Assembly (NCBI GenBank): GCA_028698535.1
Contig: JAQVDA010000005.1
Span: forward strand, 1-21,759
DNA from: Bacilli bacterium
Lineage (GTDB): Bacteria > Bacillota_I > Bacilli_A > RF39 > UBA660
DNA length: 21,759 nucleotides
Direction: 5' to 3'
Part shown: positions 15,757 to 21,759 of the stretch, in pieces
Numbering within the stretch: position 1 is the stretch's first letter
How the letters are laid out: each line of letters begins with the position of its first letter
Notes under the pieces: generated by a model
What the model saw: only the letters and a program-made list of their open reading frames with translations
Told to the model about the DNA's origin: nothing
The model's database searches: none
Position numbers and translations under genes: made by a program

Positions 15757-16014
15757 ATGAAACAGGATAAGATATTAAAATTTGTTTGTAGTCTTGTGGA
15801 AAACAAATATATTGAAGAAATGAAAAAAGAAAAAAATCTAGGGGAATTAGATGAATTACAATTAAGAATTAGGCTATTTCCTTTTGGATGGTTTGAATCA
15901 TCAAATGATACTAAGAAAATTGAATTTCTGCAACGAGCTATTTCTACCAAAACAAATCTTCTTGATTTAGAGGGTATTAGTGTATTTGATGAAGGAATAA
16001 AATATGATACTTAA
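15757..16014 (+). CDS. Hypothetical 85-aa cytoplasmic protein
   Basis: I do not recognise this protein. I use the ATG at 15757, 6 nt after TTGGAG (15745-15750); an in-frame TTG at 15721 would add 12 residues but lacks a ribosome binding site. The product is charged, with Lys/Glu-rich helices at about 1-45, a hydrophobic/aromatic centre RIRLFPFGWFESS near 37-49, and an acidic C-terminus. There is no membrane segment or cysteine cluster (one Cys). It is alone between the right direct repeat and a strong terminator, so it may be cargo of the same acquired region. An immunity or antitoxin-like role is possible from size and setting, but nothing in the sequence proves it. Confidence 0.6.
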   Translation: MKQDKILKFVCSLVENKYIEEMKKEKNLGELDELQLRIRLFPFGWFESSNDTKKIEFLQRAISTKTNLLDLEGISVFDEGIKYDT

Positions 16015-16091
16015 AATTAATTAAGATAGTAATTGGCAAAACTAAATGGATTTTCAAAGATTTAATCTTCTTTTTATTAATGAAAGTTTAC

Positions 16092-16124
16092 AAAAAAAGT
16101 AAAAAAAGGCTTTACTTTTTTTTT
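16092..16124 (+). terminator. Terminator between the orphan gene and the division cluster
   Basis: AAAAAAAGTAAA (16092-16103) pairs with TTTACTTTTTTT (16111-16122) around a 7-nt loop, with a long T-run. It isolates the mraZ cluster from the accessory region. Confidence 0.8.
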
Positions 16125-16139
16125 ATTAAATAGTAAGAT
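16111..16139 (+). promoter_or_regulatory. Probable mraZ promoter
   Basis: TTTACT at 16111-16116 (in the terminator's 3' arm), a 17-bp spacer and TAAGAT at 16134-16139. Each box matches the consensus at four of six positions. The predicted start near 16146 falls within the MraZ-box array. Confidence 0.45.
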
Positions 16140-16140
16140 G

Positions 16141-16186
16141 GTGGTACGCAGTGGCATAATTATGGGTTAAAGTGGAAGAAGGTGGG
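16141..16186 (+). promoter_or_regulatory. MraZ operator: five GTGG-type boxes at about 10-bp spacing
   Basis: GTGG occurs at 16141, 16151, 16172 and 16182, and ATGGG at 16162, giving boxes every 10-11 bp on one face of the helix. Known MraZ proteins bind tandem TGG-containing repeats with 10-bp spacing upstream of their own gene. The last box overlaps the mraZ Shine-Dalgarno region, so MraZ probably represses its own cluster here. Confidence 0.65.
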
Positions 16187-16192
16187 GAAAAT

Positions 16193-16630
16193 ATGTTAAT
16201 GGGTGAATATCATCATAATATTGATGATAAAGGCAGATTAATCATCCCTTCAAAATTTAGAGAAGAATTAGGTGAATCATTAATTGTCACTAGAGGTCTA
16301 GATAATTGTTTATTTATCTATTCACCTAAAGAATGGAACTTAATTGTTTCTAAATTAAAGCAACTTCCCTTTACTAAAAAGGACGCTCGTTCCTTCACGC
16401 GTTTCTTTTTAGCCGGTGCGACAGTGTGTGAATTTGACAAGCAAGGTCGAATTAATATTACCTCTCCCTTGGTTAATTACGCCGATTTGGTGAAAGAATG
16501 CATCATTATCGGCGTAAATGACCGTTTAGAAGTTTGGTCAAAACATAACTGGGAGCAATTCTTAAAAACCAATGAAGATAATTTATCAAACATCGCGGAA
16601 GATTTATTTTTAAACAACATCGATGCATAA
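16193..16630 (+). CDS. mraZ: Transcriptional regulator MraZ
   Basis: DNA-binding protein with two SpoVT-AbrB-type swapped-hairpin domains that autoregulates the division/cell-wall cluster. The start is taken as the ATG at 16193, giving [11 protein letters not shown], the usual family N-terminus, 6 nt after AGGTGGGG; the in-frame GTG at 16172 would add seven residues that do not fit the family. At 145 residues it matches the family (about 143). Repeat 1 contains [13 protein letters not shown] (about 11-23), repeat 2 [12 protein letters not shown] (about 82-93), each with the DxxGR turn. It overlaps rsmH by 8 nt. An array of MraZ-like boxes lies just upstream. Confidence 0.95.
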   Translation: MLMGEYHHNIDDKGRLIIPSKFREELGESLIVTRGLDNCLFIYSPKEWNLIVSKLKQLPFTKKDARSFTRFFLAGATVCEFDKQGRINITSPLVNYADLVKECIIIGVNDRLEVWSKHNWEQFLKTNEDNLSNIAEDLFLNNIDA

Positions 16631-17543
16631 GAGTGTTTTATTAAAAGAGGTAATTACTTATTTAAAAGTGAAGGAAAGGGGTATCTATGTCGACTGTACC
16701 GCGGGTTATGCCGGTCACAGTAGCGAGATATTAAAAAGGGTAAAAAGGGGTTACCTATTCGCCTTTGATCAAGATGAAGAAGCGGTTAAGTATAGTAATC
16801 AAAAATTACAAGTAATCGGTAAAAATTTTGAAGTAATAAACAGTAACTTTATTAACTTAAAGGCCGAATTAAACAAAAGAAAGGTTACTAAAGTTGATGG
16901 TATCTTATTTGATTTAGGGGTATCTAGTGTTCAATTAGATAAAAAAGAACGCGGTTTTAGTTACCATCAGGATGCCCGCTTAGATATGCGGATGGATCAA
17001 AATAATGATTTATCAGCGTATGAAGTTGTAAATGAGTATCCATTAGAAAAACTAATTAATATTTTTAAAATATATGGTGAAGAGCCAGCGGCTCGAAATA
17101 TCGCTAAAAAAATAGTATCAGCTCGGGAAAAAGAGCCAATTGTCACGACCTTAGAATTAGTTGATATTATTAAGGGGTCGGTTTCCGCCAAAAGAAGGCG
17201 TTTAGAACATCCCGCTAGACAAGTATTTCAAGCCATAAGAATAGAGGTAAACAAGGAATTAGAGGTCTTAGAAGCAGCTTTAGAACAAGCCATAACATTA
17301 TTAAATCCTGGGGGACGTTTATGTGTTATTACCTTTCATTCCTTAGAAGATAGAATTTGTAAACAATTATTTAAAAAATATAGTAGTGTTAATCAATCCT
17401 TAAAGAAATTACCATTTATCCCTGTTAGTGAAGAACCAATAATTAAATTAATTAATAAGCAAGTTATCGTGCCATCGGCATTAGAGATAAAAACCAATAA
17501 CCGCGCTAGATCAGCGAAGATGCGAGTTGTTGAAAAATTATAA
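16623..17543 (+). CDS. rsmH: 16S rRNA (cytosine-1402-N4)-methyltransferase RsmH
   Basis: AdoMet-dependent enzyme that adds the N4-methyl group at C1402 in the decoding centre of 16S rRNA; also known as MraW. The 306 residues match the family. The AdoMet-binding loop [11 protein letters not shown] lies at about 23-33, followed by the catalytic-region motif [11 protein letters not shown] (about 95-105), RMD repeats near 119-124 (DMRMDQ), the helical insert with [12 protein letters not shown] (near 197-208), and the closing FHSLEDR motif (about 238-244). The ATG at 16623 sits inside the last codons of mraZ, so translation is coupled. Position after mraZ is the standard dcw order. Confidence 0.96.
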   Translation: MHKSVLLKEVITYLKVKERGIYVDCTAGYAGHSSEILKRVKRGYLFAFDQDEEAVKYSNQKLQVIGKNFEVINSNFINLKAELNKRKVTKVDGILFDLGVSSVQLDKKERGFSYHQDARLDMRMDQNNDLSAYEVVNEYPLEKLINIFKIYGEEPAARNIAKKIVSAREKEPIVTTLELVDIIKGSVSAKRRRLEHPARQVFQAIRIEVNKELEVLEAALEQAITLLNPGGRLCVITFHSLEDRICKQLFKKYSSVNQSLKKLPFIPVSEEPIIKLINKQVIVPSALEIKTNNRARSAKMRVVEKL

Positions 17544-17556
17544 GAGGGTGAGAATA

Positions 17557-17853
17557 GTGAGAGTAAAAAAGAACCGAAAATTAAAATTATTAAAAATTGA
17601 GAAGTTATTATATATGGTGGTGGCTCTATTAGTATTATTAACCCCAGTTTTAATTGTTTTTAGTAGTGCCACTTTATCGAAAGTAAATATCGAGGTAGAA
17701 AGATTAAAGGTGCAGATTGATCGCCAACAAAATAAAAATCAGAGTATCATGATGAAAATTAATGAACTAGCGTCATTAGAAAACATTCAATTAGTTGCTG
17801 AAAGTATGGGATTAAGTTATAATAATAATAATATAAAAGTTATTACGCAGTAG
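17557..17853 (+). CDS. ftsL: Cell division protein FtsL
   Basis: Small bitopic divisome protein, partner of DivIC/FtsB and the division PBP. I use the GTG at 17557, about 7 nt after AGAGGGTG (17543-17550); a TTG at 17527 in the same frame would overlap rsmH and lacks a ribosome binding site. The 98-residue protein has a Lys/Arg-rich cytoplasmic tail (1-16), a single membrane helix at about 19-40 (YMVVALLVLLTPVLIVF) and an extracellular coiled coil (about 45-75). It ends in ENIQLVAESMGLSYN, the typical FtsL C-terminal signature. FtsL is poorly conserved, so position between rsmH and the PBP gene carries much of the call. Confidence 0.88.
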   Translation: MRVKKNRKLKLLKIEKLLYMVVALLVLLTPVLIVFSSATLSKVNIEVERLKVQIDRQQNKNQSIMMKINELASLENIQLVAESMGLSYNNNNIKVITQ

Positions 17854-17868
17854 TTTTAAGGGTGTGAG

Positions 17869-20001
17869 ATGATGAGAAAAAGACCAACTAATCCAGTAAA
17901 AGTCAGTCCTTTAGTGTTAATAGTGTCTTTTTTTTGGTTGTTAGTTATTGCGGGTCGAACGGCTCAATTAGCGCTTTTATCAACAATTGATGGGATTAAT
18001 ATCCAAAAGTTTGCCACTTCACGTACTACTAGGAAACAAGTTTTAGTAGCTAATCGTGGTAATATTTTTGATATTAACGGTAATATCTTAGCCCAAAATG
18101 TCTCATCTTATACAGTTATTGCTTATTTAGATGAGAATAGAAGTAAAAATCAAGTAAGACCACAGCACGTCGTTGATAAAGAACATACCGCTAAGCAACT
18201 CGCCCCTATTTTAAAAATGAGCGAGGAAAGTATTTATAATTTACTAAATAGAAAAAATGTTACCCAAGTGGAATTAGGGCCTGGTGGACGTGGAATTACA
18301 GAGCTTACTAAGGAGGCCATTATAGCTTTAGAATTACCAGGGATTGATTTTTCAAAATCATATAAACGCTATTATCCTAATGGTCGGTTTTTATCATATA
18401 CGTTGGGTTATGCGAAAAGTAATAATCAAGATGAAATATACGGAGAATTAGGTTTAGAAGCTCATTATAATGATAAATTGAAAGGTACTAATGGTTACTT
18501 AGAATTTCAAGCTGATAGTAATGGTTATCAGATTCCGAATACTAATGAAAAAAGAATTGAGCCGGTTGATGGTCATGACCTTTATTTAACGATTGATAAT
18601 AATATTCAATTATTTGTTGAAAAAGCACTTAGTGAAAATTATGACGCTACATATCCAGAATGGTTATTAATGGTCGTGGCGGATGCTAAAACGGGACAAA
18701 TTCTAGCCTCTACTTCTTATCCTTCTTTTGATCCTAATATTAGGGATATAACAAGTTATTTAGATCCGGTAGTTTCGTATGCTTATGAACCAGGGTCAAC
18801 AATGAAAATATTTACCTATATGGCTACTATGGAAAATAATAGTTATCGGGGCAATGATACTTTCCCGTCTGGTTCCATTAGAATTGGTGAGTATACGGTT
18901 AGAGATTGGAATACTTATGGCTGGGGTAATATTAACTATGATTTAGGTTTTTGCTTGTCATCTAATGTGGGAGTTAGTCACTTAGTTGATAAGAATATTA
19001 ATCGTTTTATTCTAAGAGATTATCTTTTAAAAATGGGTTTTGGAAAGGTAACTGGGATTGAATTACCACGGGAAGTTCCCGGTAAAATTAATTTTAAATA
19101 TAAGATAGAAGTGGCTAATGCGGCTTTTGGTCAAGGAATAACTATTACGCCAATCCAAATGATTCAAGCTTTAACCGCTATTGCTAATGAGGGAATGATG
19201 TTAAAACCCTATTTAGTCGATAAAATTGTTAACCCTGATACAAATGAGATAATCCACCAAGGACTTAGAACCGAGTTACATCAAGTGGCTAATCAAGCCA
19301 CCATTAAAAAAATAAAAGAACTAATGTATAATGTTATTCATAATGATTCTAGTGCGACAACTGGTAGTACTTATAAAGTGGAGGGTTTAGATTTAATTGG
19401 TAAAACGGGCACGGCTCAAATTGCTGATGGCAAGGGTGGCTATATGAGTAATACTTTTATTTCCTCTTTTGCGGGCTTATACCCCAAAGATGATCCAAAA
19501 CTAATTATTTATACGGTAGCGCGTGGTGGCACTCGTAATACCATTATTAGTTCAGTTAAAAGGGTGGTAATGGATACCGCTAAGTATTTAAATATAAAAC
19601 AAACTAATAATGATGAAGAAAAGATAATTAATTATGTTATGCCATCTTTTCTAAATAAAGAAGTAAGTGATGTTAAAAATACTTTGCGAAAAGAAAATAT
19701 TTACGCCATTACTTTTGGTGACGGTGATAAGATAATTAGACAGTATCCTAATGCGGGTAGCATTATGTCGCATCAAGATTTAGTATTTTTGATAACAAAT
19801 GAGTCTCTAATTAAGATACCTAATATGTATGGTTGGTCTAGTCGTGAAGTATTAACCTTTACAAAGTTATTTTCTATTAAATGTGAATTAGATGGTTATG
19901 GTTATGTTGTCAGTCAAAACATTCCCCCGGGAAGTCTTCTTGATGAAGCGACTAACTTAATTATTGAGTTACAACCTAAATATGATTTTAAAGACACTTA
20001 A
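17869..20001 (+). CDS. Division-specific penicillin-binding protein with PASTA domains (PBP2B/FtsI type)
   Basis: Class B transpeptidase that crosslinks septal peptidoglycan; membrane-anchored, catalytic domain outside. The 710 residues comprise a short basic tail, one membrane helix at about 13-36, the RGNIFDINGNILAQN dimerisation segment (63-77), and a transpeptidase domain with active-site STMK (Ser310-Lys313), SSN (364-366) and KTG (512-514). Two C-terminal PASTA domains follow at about 588-648 and 649-704 (each opening MPSF or IPNMYGW). PASTA-bearing class B PBPs are the PBP2B/SpoVD type of Firmicutes; placement behind ftsL favours the division enzyme. The ATG at 17869 is followed by a second in-frame ATG; GGGTGTGAG precedes them. 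The usual mraY, murD and ftsW do not follow; a terminator overlaps the stop codon. Confidence 0.94.
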   Translation: MMRKRPTNPVKVSPLVLIVSFFWLLVIAGRTAQLALLSTIDGINIQKFATSRTTRKQVLVANRGNIFDINGNILAQNVSSYTVIAYLDENRSKNQVRPQHVVDKEHTAKQLAPILKMSEESIYNLLNRKNVTQVELGPGGRGITELTKEAIIALELPGIDFSKSYKRYYPNGRFLSYTLGYAKSNNQDEIYGELGLEAHYNDKLKGTNGYLEFQADSNGYQIPNTNEKRIEPVDGHDLYLTIDNNIQLFVEKALSENYDATYPEWLLMVVADAKTGQILASTSYPSFDPNIRDITSYLDPVVSYAYEPGSTMKIFTYMATMENNSYRGNDTFPSGSIRIGEYTVRDWNTYGWGNINYDLGFCLSSNVGVSHLVDKNINRFILRDYLLKMGFGKVTGIELPREVPGKINFKYKIEVANAAFGQGITITPIQMIQALTAIANEGMMLKPYLVDKIVNPDTNEIIHQGLRTELHQVANQATIKKIKELMYNVIHNDSSATTGSTYKVEGLDLIGKTGTAQIADGKGGYMSNTFISSFAGLYPKDDPKLIIYTVARGGTRNTIISSVKRVVMDTAKYLNIKQTNNDEEKIINYVMPSFLNKEVSDVKNTLRKENIYAITFGDGDKIIRQYPNAGSIMSHQDLVFLITNESLIKIPNMYGWSSREVLTFTKLFSIKCELDGYGYVVSQNIPPGSLLDEATNLIIELQPKYDFKDT

Positions 20002-20013
20002 GGTGTCTTTTTT
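19990..20013 (+). terminator. Terminator of the division cluster
   Basis: AAAGACAC (19990-19997) pairs with GTGTCTTT (20003-20010), followed by more T. The stop codon of the PBP gene lies in the loop. Confidence 0.85.
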
Positions 20014-20081
20014 ATAATGAAAGGGTAGTTTAGAGTTTAGGATTTGATTTGTTTTTAATAATAGAAAAAAGAAAGACCAAA

Positions 20082-20109
20082 TTTACCTTTTTATGGTAGC
20101 ATTTATAAT
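20082..20109 (+). promoter_or_regulatory. Promoter of the regulator / MutS-I pair
   Basis: TTTACC at 20082-20087, a 16-bp spacer and TATAAT at 20104-20109. Start would be near 20116. The partly inverted sequences TTTACCTT and AAGGGTAA (20082-20117) surround the promoter and may be an operator. Confidence 0.45.
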
Positions 20110-20158
20110 AAGGGTAATTGATTTTTAACTAAACAAATTATTGAAGGATGAATAGGGA

Positions 20159-20400
20159 ATTGATATTATTATTCCAATAATAAATAAAAAAAAACGGCAA
20201 AAAGAATTCAAGAATGTTTTAATTATTACCGTCTTTATTTAGAACTGCTTGAGGAAGAAATAGAACTTATTAAGGAAAAGAACTACCAAATCAAGATTAA
20301 GGTAAAAAAAATAATAACGGATCTTAAAAAAAGAAAAAAATTAAAATACATTAATCAATTAATCAAAAGATATAATAAATCATTTACCCATAATGAAAGA
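20159..20400 (+). pseudogene. Probable 5' half of the ArpU-like regulator, out of frame across an A9 run
   Basis: Upstream of the ATG at 20401 the same frame stays open back to 20188 but contains no ATG, GTG or TTG. A second frame, starting about ATT 20159, encodes DIIIPIINKKK. A minus-one shift on the nine A's at 20186-20194 joins it to TAKRIQECFNYYRLYLELLEEE-type sequence, which together resembles the N-terminus of ArpU-family regulators. Ribosome-binding-like AAGGA is at 20144-20148. Either this is a frameshifted pseudogene, a slippage-decoded gene, or an assembly error in the homopolymer. Confidence 0.45.
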
Positions 20401-20610
20401 ATGATTATTTATTATTCATTTATGAATTTGAATAAGCAATATAATTATGATATTGCGTTAAAATGTGGTTATTCAGAAACTTACTTTTATCGAAAAAAGA
20501 AAGAACTAATTTTTAAACTAGCACACTTATTAAACTTAGAGGAGTATGTTGAAGGGAAAGGCATCATAGATATAATGAGAGGGGTTGATAATGATGAAAC
20601 TAATTGTTAA
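20401..20610 (+). CDS. ArpU / sigma-region-4-like regulator, C-terminal part
   Basis: The ATG-started part has 69 residues, but the reading frame is open from 20188, and the residues just before the ATG (SFTHNER) belong to the same domain, so the ATG is probably internal. The visible domain is a helix-turn-helix: ERMIIYYSFMNLN, then NYDIALKCGYSETYFYRKKKELIFKLAHLL. This is the pattern of ArpU-family phage-type late regulators and of sigma region 4, in which the YSETYFYRKKKE helix contacts DNA. The end overlaps the next gene by 20 nt. It likely regulates its own operon or a neighbouring gene set such as the pilin-like gene at 21114; that is inference. Confidence 0.55.
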   Translation: MIIYYSFMNLNKQYNYDIALKCGYSETYFYRKKKELIFKLAHLLNLEEYVEGKGIIDIMRGVDNDETNC

Positions 20611-21025
20611 ATATTATTATCTTAAAAATCAATATCCGAAGGCATTAATTTTAATAAAAAGTGGTGTTTTCTATGAAGCGTTAAATGATGATGCTTATAT
20701 TATAAATTATTTATTTAATTATAAAATCAAGCAACGATCAAATTATATTATGGTGGGGTTTCCAGTTAATATCATCAAAAAGATAGAGGGGCAGTTACTA
20801 AAACAAAAGATCTCCTATGTTATCTTAAATGTTGATAATCAATATATAGCGCATGAAAATCCTCGTTCTCATAGACATTATGAAGTATTGTTAAAAAAAA
20901 GTAAGAAAAGTTATTGGCAACAGGAGGAAATAAACAAAATATACCAACGTTTAATTACCTTTAAAAATAGTGACAATATGGAAATAATTATTAATAGGAT
21001 AAACGAAATCGTAAATGAAATTTGA
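20591..21025 (+). CDS. Stand-alone MutS domain I-like protein
   Basis: A 144-residue protein resembling only the N-terminal mismatch-recognition domain of MutS. It has KALILIKSGVFYEALNDDA (about 17-35), with the F-x-E signature of MutS (Phe27, Glu29), then an aGFP-like VGFP near 59-62 and the strand KISYVILNV near 75-83. MutS domains II-V, including the ATPase, are absent. I use the ATG at 20591, 6 nt after AGAGGGG (20578-20584), not the TTG at 20585. It overlaps the upstream regulator frame by 20 nt, so translation is coupled. It could bind distorted DNA or have been repurposed; there is no membrane segment. It ends in TGA at 21023-21025. Confidence 0.65.
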   Translation: MMKLIVKYYYLKNQYPKALILIKSGVFYEALNDDAYIINYLFNYKIKQRSNYIMVGFPVNIIKKIEGQLLKQKISYVILNVDNQYIAHENPRSHRHYEVLLKKSKKSYWQQEEINKIYQRLITFKNSDNMEIIINRINEIVNEI

Positions 21026-21053
21026 CATATTATGCCAAAAACCATTAAAAGTA

Positions 21054-21082
21054 TTGACAAAGGAACAAACCTATGGTAAACT
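21054..21082 (+). promoter_or_regulatory. Promoter of the pilin-like gene
   Basis: Consensus TTGACA at 21054-21059, a 17-bp spacer ending in the extended TGG, and TAAACT at 21077-21082. Start near 21089, 25 nt before the ATG. Confidence 0.7.
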
Positions 21083-21113
21083 ATAAGTAATATAAAAGGA
21101 AGTAGTGGTAGTA

Positions 21114-21759
21114 ATGTATCAAAACAAAGGTTTTACCTTAATAGAATTATTGGCAGTAATTGTTGTATTAGGAATTGTTTTATTAATTGCTGTCCCGAAT
21201 GTTTTAAATATTATTAACAAAGCCAAAGATGAATCTTATGAAAGACAAAAGGAATTAATTGTTGATGCGGCTAAGAAGTATGTGACGTCAAATACCGATG
21301 ATATTAACTGGACTAGTGATATGGCTGAAGTTAGTCTAGCTGATTTACAAGCGGCAGGCTTATTACCAGATCCACTAGCGAATCCTAAGGGTGGCACTTT
21401 TCATAATACTGAAACTAAAGTAATCATTGTCAAAGAAGATAATCAATATATATATCAAGCCTTCGTTTTAGAAGATTTATATAACACTACTAAGGGCGTT
21501 AATATACCACAATTGGCACCGGGCATGACTCCGATAAAATGGAAAGACAACAAGTGGGAAAAAACAACCCCCGATGATAATGAATGGTATAGTTATGATA
21601 CTATTAATAAGAAATGGGCCAATGTGGAAACTAAAGATGGTTCAATGTGGGTGTGGGTCCCTAGATATGCTTATCAAATTTATTCTAATTATCATACATC
21701 AACTACCGGTACCATCAATGTTAAGTTTTTAAAGGGTTTAGAAAATACCGCGAGTGATG
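21114..21759 (+). CDS. Type IV pilin-like (pseudopilin) protein with aromatic C-terminal domain, 3' end outside window
   Basis: Open from the ATG at 21114 to the window end (215 codons seen, no stop). The N-terminus is a class III prepilin signal: MYQNKG then FTLIELLAVIVVLGIVLL, with cleavage expected after Gly6 and the conserved Glu at mature position 5, followed by a long helix. A peptidase of the PilD/ComC type would process it. The body (about 45-120) contains LADLQAAGLLPDPLANP, usual for pseudopilins. The later part is rich in Trp and Tyr (PIKWKDNKWE, EWYSYD, KKWANVE, WVWVPRYAYQI), resembling a repeated surface-binding module. I do not know its function. Its own promoter lies upstream; no pilus assembly genes are in the window. 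Confidence 0.85.
   Translation, partial: MYQNKGFTLIELLAVIVVLGIVLLIAVPNVLNIINKAKDESYERQKELIVDAAKKYVTSNTDDINWTSDMAEVSLADLQAAGLLPDPLANPKGGTFHNTETKVIIVKEDNQYIYQAFVLEDLYNTTKGVNIPQLAPGMTPIKWKDNKWEKTTPDDNEWYSYDTINKKWANVETKDGSMWVWVPRYAYQIYSNYHTSTTGTINVKFLKGLENTASD

Noticed and set aside
16172..16192. GTG start for MraZ adding seven residues
   Set aside because: The family begins at M-x-MGEY, and the GTG is itself part of a predicted MraZ box.
17527..17556. TTG start for FtsL inside the end of rsmH
   Set aside because: Lacks a ribosome binding site; the GTG at 17557 has one and gives a normal-length protein.
21022..21050. Second TTGACA at the end of the MutS-I gene as promoter
   Set aside because: No acceptable -10 box at 16-18 bp; the TTGACA at 21054 has a much better partner.
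1..21759. CRISPR array, rRNA genes, replication origin or prophage structural genes
   Set aside because: I saw no regularly spaced repeats, rRNA-like sequence, DnaA-box cluster or phage structural proteins. The ArpU-like regulator alone does not indicate a prophage.

Overview
The window is AT-rich, single-stranded in gene direction (every supported intact gene reads on +) and uses TGA as a stop: dnaI, the nucleotidyltransferase and the MutS-I gene all end in it. Cell-wall genes (murC, a PASTA-containing division PBP), the Gram-positive helicase-loading pair dnaB-dnaI and the mraZ-rsmH-ftsL-pbp cluster point to a walled, low-GC Firmicute of the Bacilli side. A small-genome, gut-type Bacilli lineage near the Mollicutes (RF39-like) is my inference; nothing here fixes the genus.

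Layout. 1-1284: 3' part of murC. 1318-2281: a 40-codon membrane mini-gene, an AT-only terminator-like hairpin and pyrH. 2298-2457: a single elongator tRNA-Met with its own promoter and terminator. 2499-8178: a replication/translation block, dnaB - dnaI - unknown 251-aa gene - nucleotidyltransferase - thrS. It keeps the Bacillus dnaB-dnaI-x-x-thrS order, but the thrS is a divergent form without the TGS domain.

8194-11316: an accessory block that looks like a small RiPP (ribosomally made, modified peptide) locus: a tiny Cys-Cys peptide ORF, a perfect hairpin, a radical SAM/SPASM maturase and an ABC-F ATPase, closed by a terminator. I do not recognise the peptide class. 11447-15693: a DNA-modification module (a methylase with an N-terminal PD-(D/E)xK nuclease domain, plus a specificity subunit). 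It is bracketed by a 37-bp imperfect direct repeat and a decayed ISLre2-type transposase, so it is probably horizontally acquired. It is followed by an 85-aa orphan gene behind a good promoter.

16111-20013: division cluster mraZ-rsmH-ftsL-PBP, with five GTGG/ATGG boxes at about 10-bp spacing ahead of mraZ (MraZ autoregulation) and a terminator overlapping the PBP stop codon. 20082-21759: an ArpU/sigma-region-4-like regulator whose 5' half lies in another frame across an A9 run and lacks a normal start codon; an overlapping stand-alone MutS domain I protein; then, from a separate promoter, a type IV pilin-like protein that runs off the window end.

The best candidates for something undescribed are the rSAM/peptide/ABC-F locus at 8194-11316 and the regulator plus MutS-I pair at 20104-21025.
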